A stretch of DNA of 48,967 nucleotides, from NCBI GenBank assembly GCA_900755095.1, contig CAAEFE010000025.1, positions 1 to 48,967 of the forward strand, written 5' to 3'. This document shows, one piece after another, positions 34,719-44,696 of this stretch; the stretch's first letter is position 1, and every line of letters starts with the position of its first letter. The DNA is from an uncultured Bacteroides sp. GTDB lineage: Bacteria > Bacteroidota > Bacteroidia > Bacteroidales > Bacteroidaceae. The notes under the pieces were generated by a model. It had not been told where the DNA came from and made no database searches. It was given only the letters and a program-made list of their open reading frames with translations. Made by a program: the position numbers and the translations under genes.

Positions 34719-35717
34719 TTACCATTGGATTTGCTGATCTTCGTCAGGGATCAAAGTATTAAGCTGACGTAACATCGACAATGATCCTTCTACCTGATAA
34801 TTAATAGACGATCCCGGAATCTGAGTAATATCCTTAAAAGAGTAGTTCAAGTTGAGAGTAATAAATATTTTCTTCAGATAAACCTTCAATGGATCCATTT
34901 CCTCACTTATTGAATAACTCTGTATCCCATTAGTAGTCAATTCTATTTCATCATTATCCGACCACACTTCCAGTTTTTTAGTCTGCAAATCGACAATCTC
35001 GTCCGTAAATCGAATAAAAACCTTATATTGTTTACGATCCAAATAATCAATATCTCTCGTTCCGGCATAAATAAAAATCGTATTATCATCTACCACATAT
35101 GCCCGTGTTGACTCAACAGTCAAAGGAACCGTTTTATCTCCTTCTAGATAACACTTGTACTGACTTGCATCATACAAACCCGAATAGTCATTGAATGGAA
35201 GAAGGTGCAACATTGCTCTCCGATAATACTTTCTAGGATTGACCTGATAATCATAAGACGGATCTGTCAATATCTGCAATGGCAACACCCACTTATCCGA
35301 CTGATCTAATGACTCATCCAATGTGAACTCAACAGGAAGTACCGCCAATGATTCTCCAGCTAACATTTCCACAGTTTCCGGCATATTATAATATTGATTG
35401 GGCAACTGCCGAAAATAAAGTTCTTCACGATGGCCATACTGTTCTTCATTCAGTACTGCCAATGTATCAGGATCCAAACCAATATGAATAGTTCGATTTT
35501 GTGTATTTACAGTTGAACCACTCATCAAAATCGGAAGGTTATATTTGACTACTCCACCAGAATTGAAACGTACATAAGTTGTCGTCACACCTTGGTCAGT
35601 GACATTCGCTTTGAAAGATGCCTGTAATAAATACTGCTCATCTTCCCATTCATTATTGCAGGCTGCGAACCCCATAATGGTCATCAACCCTAAAAATAGA
35701 TAATATATATTTTTCAT
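34719..35717 (-). CDS. DUF4973/DUF1735-type lipoprotein, probable surface glycan-binding protein
   Basis: The lipobox is GFAAC (Cys20). A DUF1735-like beta-sandwich (VTTTYVRFNSGGVVKYNLPI, then IGLDPDTLAVLNEEQYG) is followed by a C-terminal domain typical of the DUF4973 proteins that occupy the SusE position (YSGLYDASQYKCYLEGD; YVVDDNTIFIYAG). It has no catalytic signature. Located 19 nt after susD in the same transcript, it most likely sits on the cell surface beside SusCD and helps bind the glycan. Confidence 0.75.
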   Translation of the reverse strand: MKNIYYLFLGLMTIMGFAACNNEWEDEQYLLQASFKANVTDQGVTTTYVRFNSGGVVKYNLPILMSGSTVNTQNRTIHIGLDPDTLAVLNEEQYGHREELYFRQLPNQYYNMPETVEMLAGESLAVLPVEFTLDESLDQSDKWVLPLQILTDPSYDYQVNPRKYYRRAMLHLLPFNDYSGLYDASQYKCYLEGDKTVPLTVESTRAYVVDDNTIFIYAGTRDIDYLDRKQYKVFIRFTDEIVDLQTKKLEVWSDNDEIELTTNGIQSYSISEEMDPLKVYLKKIFITLNLNYSFKDITQIPGSSINYQVEGSLSMLRQLNTLIPDEDQQIQW

Positions 35718-35736
35718 CTTTCTGATTTTAAAAAGA

Positions 35737-37833
35737 TTATTCAGGATTTGTCCAACCCGGATTCTGAATTAAGTTTATATTATGTTTTAGCTCTTCATGA
35801 TTAATCGGCCATAGCCACATCTTGGTAGCAAAAATAGTTGGCAATGTCGTACACATTGTCGGAGTATGAAACTGATCTTTCATCGCTTCCGTAGCTAACA
35901 TATTGCAACCATACACAGGAGTAGCCTCTTCTACTGGAGCATCCATCCAGCGACGCAAATCCCAGTAACGATGCCCTTCAGCAAAAAATTCAATCTGCCA
36001 TTCACGTTTCAGTTTAGTACGGAATTTGTCTTGACTACTATATACTTCCATACTATAATCAGGCAATCCTGCACGACAACGAACCGGACGAATACCTTTT
36101 TTCATTTCATTAATATCGCGACTAACAGAATGAACTTTATTTCCATCCCATGAAGGAATGTCATAAGATCCCGTTAATTCGTTTAGGGCCTCCGCATAAA
36201 TCATTAGAATTTCCGCATAACGAATAGCCGGATCTGTTTTCTTCTCTAGACGAGTTTGATCATAAGCGGTTTTCTCCGTATAACTAATATCATCCGGATG
36301 CACATACTTCTTTACTCCAATACCTGTCTGAAGAGTATAACCACTTGTATATCCATTGTTATACCCTTTATAGCCTCCCCGATAATAAAATATAGGAATA
36401 TTCTTTTCCTCGTTTTTACTATCCTCCGCATTCAGAAAGTGCCATGTACTTCCATTATAAGCAACTGAAGCATAAAATCGTGGTTCGCGCCTCACATATT
36501 GTTTGGATACACCCTCACCTAACGGTCCTAATTCCGGATACTGTGCAAGTTCACTTGCTTCCACATAACCTGCCGGTCTAGGATCTGTGTTGTAACGTCC
36601 TTCATATCCTGCATAGCCTCTATACATATCATTCATACCCGGACAATCTTCACCATCGTTCATATAATATGCATCACACTGTTTTTGTGTCATACCATGC
36701 GAACCATATCCCCCACCACCACTTCGTGGTAACTGATGAACTACCATAATACCTATTCCTTCATTACCCTGATTTATACCACGAGTAAAAATCAGTTCTT
36801 CGTTCTGACTGGCTATGATAGAGCCGTCAAACAATTCACGATACGATTGAAAAGGATCTATGTTTCTCCAACCATTTGGCCAATCCTGTTCGGAAAAATC
36901 ACCATCAGCCGGCGGAGCTATTGTTTTGGGATAAGCAATATTTCCTTCACTAGCATTATAATTAGCCACATGTAATCCATAGATATTCAAATCCATCACA
37001 TCTTTAGCAGCAGCCGCTGCTTTTGCCCATTTAGATTCATCATAGGATTCCGGAAGCAAACGTTTTCCATTTTTATTTATCAAAGCCGATGATACAACAT
37101 CTGGAGCCTTACCATTAAATAATGGACTAGCTGCATACAGAAGAACTTTAGCACGTAAAGCTAATGCAGCTCCACGAGTTGGACGAGTAATCTCTTGAAC
37201 TCCTCGCTGAAGAGGTAAAACACTTGCAGCTTTCGTTAGTTCGTCAGTAATATATTCCACACATTCGTCATAAGAATTACGAGGATAGGCTAGCTCATCA
37301 TATTCCTGAGTATAATCTATTCCCTCATCCGGAATAATCGGCACAGGTCCAAACGCCCGAAGTGTCAACCAATAAAAATAAGCTCTGAGAAAATGAGCTT
37401 GCCCTTTAAAGTCTGAAATTTCTTCCGGAGTAAACAATTCATTTTTATCAATATTATTCAGAAAGATAGATACTTGACGAATTCCCTTATAAGCGTTCTG
37501 CCAAATACCCGAACTCGAACCATATACCCCATTTTCATTATATCGCCCACTTTTCCACTTTCTGTAACCACTAGCATCAGAATCCTCCCAATAATACATA
37601 TCATCTGCAAAATTAAAAGGAACATTCTTCTTACTACCAACATCTTGCAAATAACCATTAGCAAGAAAAGCATAACCTCTTGCTAACCAATTATTAGTAT
37701 AATCTTTATTATGAAAGACATCGTCTATAGACATACGCTCATCAAAGATGTAATCTGAGTCCAAATAATCAGAGCATCCTACCAAAGAAATCAATCCTAC
37801 TGTAAAGGATAAAATTACTATCAGTTTTTTCAT
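35737..37833 (-). CDS. SusD/RagB family nutrient-binding outer-membrane lipoprotein
   Basis: SusD-like proteins cap the SusC transporter and bind oligosaccharide at the cell surface. A signal peptide (MKKLIVILSFTVGLISLVGC) has a canonical lipobox. The N-terminal SusD-like segment (YIFDERMSIDDVFHN, then NNWLARGYAFLANG) and TPR helices (FKGQAHFLRAYFYWLTLRAFG) are followed by the C-terminal RagB core ending in RYAEILMIYAEALNEL and EWQIEFFAEGHRYWDLRRW. At about 700 aa it is longer than SusD of the starch system, as in SusDs for complex glycans. In-frame ATGs at 37839 and 37845 are alternatives. It begins a few bases after the susC stop. Confidence 0.93.
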   Translation of the reverse strand: MKKLIVILSFTVGLISLVGCSDYLDSDYIFDERMSIDDVFHNKDYTNNWLARGYAFLANGYLQDVGSKKNVPFNFADDMYYWEDSDASGYRKWKSGRYNENGVYGSSSGIWQNAYKGIRQVSIFLNNIDKNELFTPEEISDFKGQAHFLRAYFYWLTLRAFGPVPIIPDEGIDYTQEYDELAYPRNSYDECVEYITDELTKAASVLPLQRGVQEITRPTRGAALALRAKVLLYAASPLFNGKAPDVVSSALINKNGKRLLPESYDESKWAKAAAAAKDVMDLNIYGLHVANYNASEGNIAYPKTIAPPADGDFSEQDWPNGWRNIDPFQSYRELFDGSIIASQNEELIFTRGINQGNEGIGIMVVHQLPRSGGGGYGSHGMTQKQCDAYYMNDGEDCPGMNDMYRGYAGYEGRYNTDPRPAGYVEASELAQYPELGPLGEGVSKQYVRREPRFYASVAYNGSTWHFLNAEDSKNEEKNIPIFYYRGGYKGYNNGYTSGYTLQTGIGVKKYVHPDDISYTEKTAYDQTRLEKKTDPAIRYAEILMIYAEALNELTGSYDIPSWDGNKVHSVSRDINEMKKGIRPVRCRAGLPDYSMEVYSSQDKFRTKLKREWQIEFFAEGHRYWDLRRWMDAPVEEATPVYGCNMLATEAMKDQFHTPTMCTTLPTIFATKMWLWPINHEELKHNINLIQNPGWTNPE

Positions 37834-37847
37834 ATACATGTTCATTT

Positions 37848-40800
37848 TTATAAATTAACAGATACTCCTAAAGAGAAAGTTTTATTAAGCGGATATTTCT
37901 TTCCATCCGAACTTCCCATTTCAGGATCCCAAAGCTTAAAACTTGAAAAAGTAAGCAGATTTGTAGCGGTAAAAAAGAAACGTACCTTATTCAAATGAGC
38001 CTTACGTACTAGTGCCGTTGGAAGTGAATAACCTACATCCAAGGTTTTCAGACGAAGATAAGACCCATTTCTAAGCCAGAAGGTAGAAGCACGATTATTA
38101 TTAGAATTATTCCCGTAAGTTAAACGAGGATAATCGGCATTCGGATCTTCATTTACTCCCAAAACCCATCGGTTACTATTGGCCATTTCCTTCAATACAT
38201 TTCCCCAACCATCACCACCAGAAAACATATAGACAGTGGAACCGTTTATAAAGTAAGAAGATTTGCCTACACCTTGAAAATGCACACTCGCATCCAACCC
38301 TTTCCATTGAGCAGATGCACCAAAACCATAAGTAAAATTAGGCTTTGTAGTAGATCCAATAGCCACTTTATCATTATCATCAATTACACCATCTCCATTA
38401 ATATCTTTATACTTAATATCACCCGGCATAACCTCACCAAATTGTTTTGGCCAATTACGAATTTCTTCATAGTCCTTGAACAGACCCAGTGAAACCAGTC
38501 CCATTGCCTGATTCACACGATGTCCTTCCTGCATCTTGTACCAATAGATACTATTTTCTTCATCGCGTTCCACGATCTCATTCTTACCATAAGTCATGTT
38601 TCCGCGTATTGTCAGGTTCACCTTATCAACCTTTTGTTTAAAAGTAAAACGACCATCAAATCCTTCTGCTTTTACTACTCCAACATTAGCAGATGGCTTA
38701 CTTTCCAAACCAACGATCCAAGGTAAATAGGCACGCTCCATATAAATACCTTCTCTTTTCTCTTTATAATAATCGATTTCACCTGTCAACTTATCATTAA
38801 AAAGTGAAAAATCAATACCCAAATCCTGTTTAGTAGAAATTTCCCATGAGACATTAGTCGAGGCTAATGATGAATAACGCATACCTCCATAATATCTGTC
38901 ATAACCGACATCCGCAAACTGATATCCTCCTGTAGGTTTAGGTTCATTCTCATCCGTCATCATAGTTTCGATTGTATACAAGTAAGGAAAACGAAGATCT
39001 TTTTTCAAGATATCATTACCTGTTTTACCCCAAGAATAACGGACTTTAAACATATTAAGCCATGTTAATCCCTTCATAAAAGTTTCTTCCGCAATATTCC
39101 ATGCGCCAGAAACAGCAGGGAAAAAGCCAAAACGGTGATCTTTATGAAAATTCTCAGAACCTGTATATCCAAAATTAAAATCAATAAAATAACGATAGTT
39201 CCAATTATAATTAACACGCCCCGCAAGTCCTTGATTACGACGGGCAATAGCATTCTTTAGCTCAGTACCGATATTTTGATTAGAGACTTTGGAGGATTGT
39301 GTATATTTCACTACGGCTCCAGTATGATGGTTGTTAAATCCACGTTCATAATGCAATTCCCATTCGAAGAATTCATTCCGTATACCGTCCGACCCGGATG
39401 TTTGAGTCATTTTCTTTTCTGGTGAAACACGATCAAACTCTAATGTTCCATCAGAATTCCGGTATGAATGAGCCTTCCATAACTCCGGCCATTTCACTCG
39501 CTTTATCCAATTCGAATTTTCCGTATCATATCCAAACCTTCCAATAAACCTAAGTCCCTTAGTGATAAAGTCTAATTTCTGTTCTAATGTCACATTCGTT
39601 TGAATATTATTTTTCCAACTCTCATTAAAACCTGTTTGTGTAGCCTGAGTATATGGATTTATATTATCTTCTTTCTCACTCCAAGAAGGGATCTTGCCAT
39701 TCGAATACGTCACTGGCATCATAATAGAATTATAGCCCATCAATGTTGTCCATATAGCATCTGTCCCTACTCCCGGATCATTCTGTTGACGTAATGATCC
39801 AGAAACACCAACTTTCAAAAGAGTCGTTTTTGTTATATCAATATCCACATTCATACGATAGGTCCATTTCCGAAAGTTTGCATTGGTATTATAGTCTTTC
39901 AATGATTTATCAGTCTTGTATATACCCTGTTGATTTTGATAACTACCTCCTACATAATACCGAGCAGTTTTACCTCCACCAGTCATATTCAGTGACACAC
40001 GGGAACTATAAGATACATCACGTAACATTAAATCCATCCAGTCTACATCTGGATATAAATCCGGATCAAGCCCTAAACGGAAAACTTCTAGCTCTTCCGG
40101 CTGATAGAGAGGTTCTTCATTACGTGCTAATTTTGCCTCATTTGCCATTGATGCATAAGTATATCCATCCACAAATTCAGGAAGTTTAGTAGGCATGGAT
40201 GCAAACCCCTCCACTTTTGCATTAATATTAATTTTACCTTCTTTACCACGACGAGTATTGATTAAAACTACCCCATTAGCACCTTTACTACCATAAATTG
40301 CGGTGGCAGAAGCATCTTTCAATACACTAAATGATTCTACATCCTCCACATTAACTTCGTTCAAATCTCGTTCAAAGCCATCAACTAAAACCAACGCTGA
40401 ACTATTAGCACCAAATGTAGAAATACTACGTATCCAGAACTCTGAAACAGTACCTGGGCGTCCATTAGCCTGCATAGCCTGAATACCCGGTACAACTCCT
40501 GCTAAGGCATCTGCCATAGATGTACTTGGAGTTGTTTTCAGCTCTTCTACATCAACATTTGTAATAGCCCCCGTGACCGTAAGTTTTTTTTGTATACCGG
40601 TTCCAGTAATAACAACTTCGTCAATAGATGTAGCACTAGACTCCTTCATTACAACATTAACTACACGCTGTTCTTTTACCAATACTTCCAACTTCTCATA
40701 ACCGATATATGAAAACACGATTTTATGATACGGAGGTGTCTTTAACGAATATTTTCCATTTATATCTGTAATGGCTCCCAAACCAGGCATATCTGCAACA

Positions 40801-40952
40801 GATACATTTACACCAATCATAGGTTCTTTGTTCGTATCAGTCACGATACCTGTTACTACAATATTCTCTTGTGCAAAAACAAAGCCAGAGAATCCTAGCA
40901 ACAACAAACATGTTAATAAAAAATGTTTCATTATATTATATGTGTTTATCAT
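37848..40952 (-). CDS. SusC/RagA family TonB-dependent outer-membrane transporter
   Basis: This is the energised outer-membrane channel for glycan import. A signal peptide (to about FVFAQ) precedes a carboxypeptidase-regulatory-like domain (VTGIVTDTNKEPMIGVNVSV), the TonB-box region IDEVVITGTG, the plug (TTPSTSMADALAGVVPGIQA; SVLKDASATAIYGSKGANG) and a 22-strand barrel to residue 1034. No STN domain is present, so it is not an anti-sigma-linked SusC. The start at 40952 is supported by GAGGAG placed 5 nt upstream at the end of the preceding gene. The next in-frame ATG (40931) would also give a signal peptide. Confidence 0.95.
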   Translation of the reverse strand: MINTYNIMKHFLLTCLLLLGFSGFVFAQENIVVTGIVTDTNKEPMIGVNVSVADMPGLGAITDINGKYSLKTPPYHKIVFSYIGYEKLEVLVKEQRVVNVVMKESSATSIDEVVITGTGIQKKLTVTGAITNVDVEELKTTPSTSMADALAGVVPGIQAMQANGRPGTVSEFWIRSISTFGANSSALVLVDGFERDLNEVNVEDVESFSVLKDASATAIYGSKGANGVVLINTRRGKEGKININAKVEGFASMPTKLPEFVDGYTYASMANEAKLARNEEPLYQPEELEVFRLGLDPDLYPDVDWMDLMLRDVSYSSRVSLNMTGGGKTARYYVGGSYQNQQGIYKTDKSLKDYNTNANFRKWTYRMNVDIDITKTTLLKVGVSGSLRQQNDPGVGTDAIWTTLMGYNSIMMPVTYSNGKIPSWSEKEDNINPYTQATQTGFNESWKNNIQTNVTLEQKLDFITKGLRFIGRFGYDTENSNWIKRVKWPELWKAHSYRNSDGTLEFDRVSPEKKMTQTSGSDGIRNEFFEWELHYERGFNNHHTGAVVKYTQSSKVSNQNIGTELKNAIARRNQGLAGRVNYNWNYRYFIDFNFGYTGSENFHKDHRFGFFPAVSGAWNIAEETFMKGLTWLNMFKVRYSWGKTGNDILKKDLRFPYLYTIETMMTDENEPKPTGGYQFADVGYDRYYGGMRYSSLASTNVSWEISTKQDLGIDFSLFNDKLTGEIDYYKEKREGIYMERAYLPWIVGLESKPSANVGVVKAEGFDGRFTFKQKVDKVNLTIRGNMTYGKNEIVERDEENSIYWYKMQEGHRVNQAMGLVSLGLFKDYEEIRNWPKQFGEVMPGDIKYKDINGDGVIDDNDKVAIGSTTKPNFTYGFGASAQWKGLDASVHFQGVGKSSYFINGSTVYMFSGGDGWGNVLKEMANSNRWVLGVNEDPNADYPRLTYGNNSNNNRASTFWLRNGSYLRLKTLDVGYSLPTALVRKAHLNKVRFFFTATNLLTFSSFKLWDPEMGSSDGKKYPLNKTFSLGVSVNL

Positions 40953-40954
40953 TA

Positions 40955-42349
40955 TTACTCCTCTAAAGCAATCTTACGTATACGGTGATTATTAGAGTCT
41001 CCCACTAAGAGGCATCCCCTCACTTCATCGTATACAATGCTCGCTGGATAATTAAAACGAGCCTGTGTACGCAAATCTCCATCATTAAATCCTTTAGTTC
41101 CATCCCCATTCGGACGTCCGGCATACAAAGTTACTTTTCCAGCCGGTGTCATAACTCGAACACAATGATTCTGCTTATCTACGAAATAAAAATCGTACTC
41201 ATCCGCCTGCCCCTCATAATCAGGATTTTTTACAAAACATCCTTGTTGAGGTTGGTTTAATCGAACCATACTACCTACTCCATCTTCACAAGCCGATGTA
41301 CCATCTTTGCCACAAGCTAGATAAGGAGTCCCAAATGTTTTTGTTTCCCAGTTATAATCCGCCCGATAAATGGTATGTCTATTTCTCACCATGATATACA
41401 TATAGTTCCCTGTTGGATGTATTACAACATATAAGTCAAGGCTAGCACGATACATTTGTAAGAAACTTGGATTATACTCTCCCGTTTCTGGATCATATCT
41501 ACCAATCCACCCTTTATCATACCTAGATGTGTATATTTCTCCATTCACAGGATGAGGAATTGCCGCTCTACATCCTCGAGCATAAAGAGCCTTTGTTTGT
41601 GTAGTGAAATTTGATTCAGGAGAATAAAAGAATATACCATTTTTATTGTCTGTCGTTATATTCCGAACAACAATTAACTCTCCATTATTACTGAAGCTCA
41701 AAATATTACATTCTCCAGCCGCCTCACCTGTAAACGCAATGGTTCCTAATGTCTTCTTTGAAAAATCAACAACCCGATGTGTTTTTGCCCCACCACAAAC
41801 ATACAATTTATCCTTATTATTAGGGTCAAAAACCATCCATTCCATTTTTTCCAAACCTCCACAATCGCCCCATGGACCATCTTTTACATCAAAATTTTTA
41901 TTTTCATCCGCTATCTCCGGGTCTGTTTCGCCTATAAGTGTAGTTACCAACATCTTTTTCTTATAGACAAAATTTTCTTCTGCCTCAGCATAGGCAATCT
42001 CTTCACCTCTATCATCCAAAATGCTCACTTCAATATCTCCATCATAAGCCCTTGCTGGAACGAAACAATACAAATTATGATTTTTGATTCCAATCACGCT
42101 TGCTGTTTGTCCACCAATCGTCACTCTTACTTTTGAAACATCATTTCCAAAATTATCTCCATATAAGACCAAACGGCTTCCTAAGCCCCCTTCTTTTGGA
42201 GTAAAATCAGAAATAACTACAGGCTTGCTTGGGTCAAAGGGCTGTTCTCCTCCTTCGTCATCATCTTTACAACTGACGAAACAGAAACTAACCAATGCCA
42301 ACAATCCCCACAAAAAATGCCAAACATGATTCTTTGTTTTCATTTTCAT
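40955..42349 (-). CDS. IPT/TIG and NHL-repeat surface glycan-binding lipoprotein
   Basis: The lipobox is FCFVSC. An IPT/TIG Ig-like domain covers about 40-125 (ISDFTPKEGGLGSRLVLYGDNF; IGGQTASVIGIKNHNLYCFVP, in parts). The rest is an NHL-type beta-propeller with repeats ending KLYVCGGAKTHRVVDF, YFVDKQNHCVRVMTPAGKV and LLVGDSNNHRIRKIAL. Such IPT-NHL proteins recur next to SusC in Bacteroides PULs and are thought to be surface glycan-binding proteins. It precedes susC by 2 nt in the same transcript. Confidence 0.85.
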   Translation of the reverse strand: MKMKTKNHVWHFLWGLLALVSFCFVSCKDDDEGGEQPFDPSKPVVISDFTPKEGGLGSRLVLYGDNFGNDVSKVRVTIGGQTASVIGIKNHNLYCFVPARAYDGDIEVSILDDRGEEIAYAEAEENFVYKKKMLVTTLIGETDPEIADENKNFDVKDGPWGDCGGLEKMEWMVFDPNNKDKLYVCGGAKTHRVVDFSKKTLGTIAFTGEAAGECNILSFSNNGELIVVRNITTDNKNGIFFYSPESNFTTQTKALYARGCRAAIPHPVNGEIYTSRYDKGWIGRYDPETGEYNPSFLQMYRASLDLYVVIHPTGNYMYIMVRNRHTIYRADYNWETKTFGTPYLACGKDGTSACEDGVGSMVRLNQPQQGCFVKNPDYEGQADEYDFYFVDKQNHCVRVMTPAGKVTLYAGRPNGDGTKGFNDGDLRTQARFNYPASIVYDEVRGCLLVGDSNNHRIRKIALEE

Positions 42350-42388
42350 AATACATTGATTTTAAATGTTAATAAATATATCTCGATT

Positions 42389-44287
42389 TCAATTATTAGA
42401 ATTAAATACCGGTATCAATCCTGAATTAGAAGGAACACAATTCTTGATGTATGGCCAACCGTCATTAGTCCACAATACTCGGTCTAGCATTCCCAAGCGT
42501 CCACCGACGCCACCATTTGCATCTTTCATATAACTATGATAAATCATCCAGTCTGTACCTTCATCATCTTGTATAATAATAGAATTATGCCCCGGTCCGA
42601 TCCATTTCTGTCCATCCCCTTCTAACACAAGTTCCCAACTATTATCAAGCATGCCTTTTCCTTTCTTATCTACATAAGGACCTAATAAATCTTTAGAACG
42701 ACCAACTACCACTTTATAACTGCTATTAATACCATTACAACAGTTACCAATGGAAGCAAATAAATAATAATAACCATTCTTCTTATAAATATTTGTCCCC
42801 TCAAATGCATTACCACAAACTTGTTTCTTCAAAACAGGCTTACCATCCACATCACGTTTAACAGAAAGACCATCATCTGTAAGTTCCGTTACATAAATTC
42901 CCTTGAAACTTCCAAAAAACATGTATTTCTTTCCATTTTCCTCATAATAAAACTGGTCAATTACATTAGAACCAAACTCTTCATTAGTAATTAACGCCTT
43001 ACTGTTCGGGAAAGGACCTAAAGGAGAATCAGAAACAGCTACAGCCGTATAGCTAACATCCGCTCCATTCATCTTAGCCCATGAAAAGTAAAGAACATAT
43101 TTCCCATTAATATATGTCATTTCTGGAGCCCAAAAAGCACCTCCACCTGATAAAGATGGCTTAGTAGCCTGTGTAAAGGCTGTCTTTTGATATTCCCAAT
43201 TTACTAGATCTTTCGAACGATAAATCGGCATCCAATAAGTGCTAGTTTGAGTAGCATATAAATAAAAATACCCGTCATTAGCGCGAATTACCGTAGGGTC
43301 CGGTACACTTTTATCTGATATAATTGGATTAGTATATGTACGCCCTACCTTAAGATAGCATATCTCTTCCTGGCAAATAACTCCATTGTTAGAGCACTCG
43401 CCAAGTTGCAATGGTAATAAATAATCCACAACAGCCATTCCTTCACGCTTAATTGTAATTTCTCCATTAGCTTGAGTTTCACCAGCCTTAAAAGACACAC
43501 CCTCACCTAAATCATAATTACTTGCGGGCAGAAGTTGATATGAAGTTTTATAGACTTTATTATATTCTGCAACCAATTCTTCAGCATTAGATGGCAGAAC
43601 GAAACCACAGACAAAATCCCAAGGATTAGCTGTTGGTATCCCATCTATTGTATAATCAAGTGATGCAGCAATAGATACAGGAATCACATCTTTATTGACA
43701 CTAACCTCTACAAAAGAGGTAGCAAAAGAAGCTGTTGGATAATCATAAGAAATGCCAAGTAATATTTCGCTCTGACTATCTCGTACCTGAATTTTATCAC
43801 TACTAAGTTTTAAAGCAATGACATATTCAGCGCCTTTTTCCCTAAATTCAGCAAATACTTTAGACGGATTAAAGCTAACCTCTACATCCATAACTGAAAC
43901 TCCTTCTTTGAAAACCTGTTCTGTAGAAGTCAGAGAATACAACGATGAGGGCAAAAGTACATAAGAAGTTTTCTCCTTATTATTATATGCTTTCAGTTCA
44001 TCCTCACTCCATGGGTTTATTTGAGCTTTAAACCCTTTATTAGTTCCATTCCCTATAACCTTGATTTGGAAAGGAAACACAAAGTTTTCTTCTGTACAAG
44101 AAACCCTAATTGCATTCAGACCATTCGGTTGTAATTGTAGGTAGTAATTCGTAGTATTTCCCGGATCCTCAGTCGGATTATTGTTATCCGATCCGCACGA
44201 TAGAAGCAAAAGTATCCCTGTCAGCATATATATAAAACGATGTGTACGACGAGTGATACTTGTTTTTTCAATTGACTTGTTATTCAT
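42389..44287 (-). CDS. Lipoprotein with two DUF1735-like domains and a GH43 arabinanase-like domain
   Basis: First gene of the PUL operon. The lipobox LLLLSC (Cys31) implies surface anchoring. Two tandem DUF1735-like beta-sandwiches (about 48-180 and 185-312), each with a motif like YVLLPSSLYSL or YQLLPASNYDL, act as spacers or binding modules. The GH43 domain (318-632) has general base Asp330 (VPDPTVIR), modulator Asp444 (NVIDQFYY), acid Glu496 (FEGTNIYKKNG) and GPGHNSIIIQDDEG then WMIYHSY, which is close to endo-alpha-1,5-arabinanase-type subfamilies. I infer an endo-acting surface enzyme that makes fragments for SusCD. An internal ATG at residue 21 could be the real start. Confidence 0.87.
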   Translation of the reverse strand: MNNKSIEKTSITRRTHRFIYMLTGILLLLSCGSDNNNPTEDPGNTTNYYLQLQPNGLNAIRVSCTEENFVFPFQIKVIGNGTNKGFKAQINPWSEDELKAYNNKEKTSYVLLPSSLYSLTSTEQVFKEGVSVMDVEVSFNPSKVFAEFREKGAEYVIALKLSSDKIQVRDSQSEILLGISYDYPTASFATSFVEVSVNKDVIPVSIAASLDYTIDGIPTANPWDFVCGFVLPSNAEELVAEYNKVYKTSYQLLPASNYDLGEGVSFKAGETQANGEITIKREGMAVVDYLLPLQLGECSNNGVICQEEICYLKVGRTYTNPIISDKSVPDPTVIRANDGYFYLYATQTSTYWMPIYRSKDLVNWEYQKTAFTQATKPSLSGGGAFWAPEMTYINGKYVLYFSWAKMNGADVSYTAVAVSDSPLGPFPNSKALITNEEFGSNVIDQFYYEENGKKYMFFGSFKGIYVTELTDDGLSVKRDVDGKPVLKKQVCGNAFEGTNIYKKNGYYYLFASIGNCCNGINSSYKVVVGRSKDLLGPYVDKKGKGMLDNSWELVLEGDGQKWIGPGHNSIIIQDDEGTDWMIYHSYMKDANGGVGGRLGMLDRVLWTNDGWPYIKNCVPSNSGLIPVFNSNN

Positions 44288-44313
44288 TTCATAAGATTTA
44301 AGTTGGAACTCAA

Positions 44314-44328
44314 TACAAGCTCCTTGTA
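44314..44328 (-). other. Leader hairpin ahead of the first PUL gene
   Basis: TACAAG-CTC-CTTGTA is a perfect 6-bp stem with a 3-nt loop in the roughly 180-nt leader. On the RNA it reads UACAAGGAGCUUGUA, enclosing the only AAGGAG in the leader, 27 nt before the ATG. Confidence 0.35.
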
Positions 44329-44475
44329 CGACATATGATTAAAAAATAAATGTGTTATCCTTCAAACATTCTTTTTAACTATACTTCAAAAAACAATCGT
44401 TATATTCTTTACCTTCTTTATTTTATTTTATCAAGTACTCACATAAAATGACCATAATAGTTTTTATGAACGACA

Positions 44476-44543
44476 CAAAAGTAGAAATTCTGTTGCATTT
44501 AGAGTGATACAAACAGGTCAATAAATGGAAAATTAGTCCCAAA
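44476..44543 (-). promoter_or_regulatory. PUL promoter 1 with shared bipartite operator
   Basis: On the minus strand: TTTGGGACTAA (44543-44533), 6 bp, ATTTATTGACCTGTTT, 25 bp, TCTACTTTTG with -7 box TACTTTTG (44483-44476). It is identical in block sequence and spacing to the element at 31554-31621. It would drive the surface GH43, binding protein, SusC, SusD and following genes, and it also lies 120 bp upstream of the divergent promoter at 44662. Confidence 0.8.
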
Positions 44544-44661
44544 GCGTTTTTAACAACTAATAAGAAAGACTTCACTAAATTATAACGACCAATTATTTGC
44601 ATTATGGACAATTTATACTTTTTATTGAACAGTTTCTATCTTTCTAAAAAATCAAAAGTCT

Positions 44662-44669
44662 TACCTTTG
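44662..44669 (+). promoter_or_regulatory. -7 box of the divergent GH63-like gene
   Basis: TACCTTTG is an exact TAnnTTTG match. The start site near 44676 excludes the in-frame ATG at 44604 and supports the ATG at 44697. Confidence 0.6.
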
Positions 44670-44696
44670 TTACAACGAACCATTTTAAACTCTAAT

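Noticed and set aside
44604..44696. N-terminal extension of the GH63-like protein
   Set aside because: The -7 box at 44662-44669 falls inside it, and the ATG at 44697 begins a clean signal peptide.
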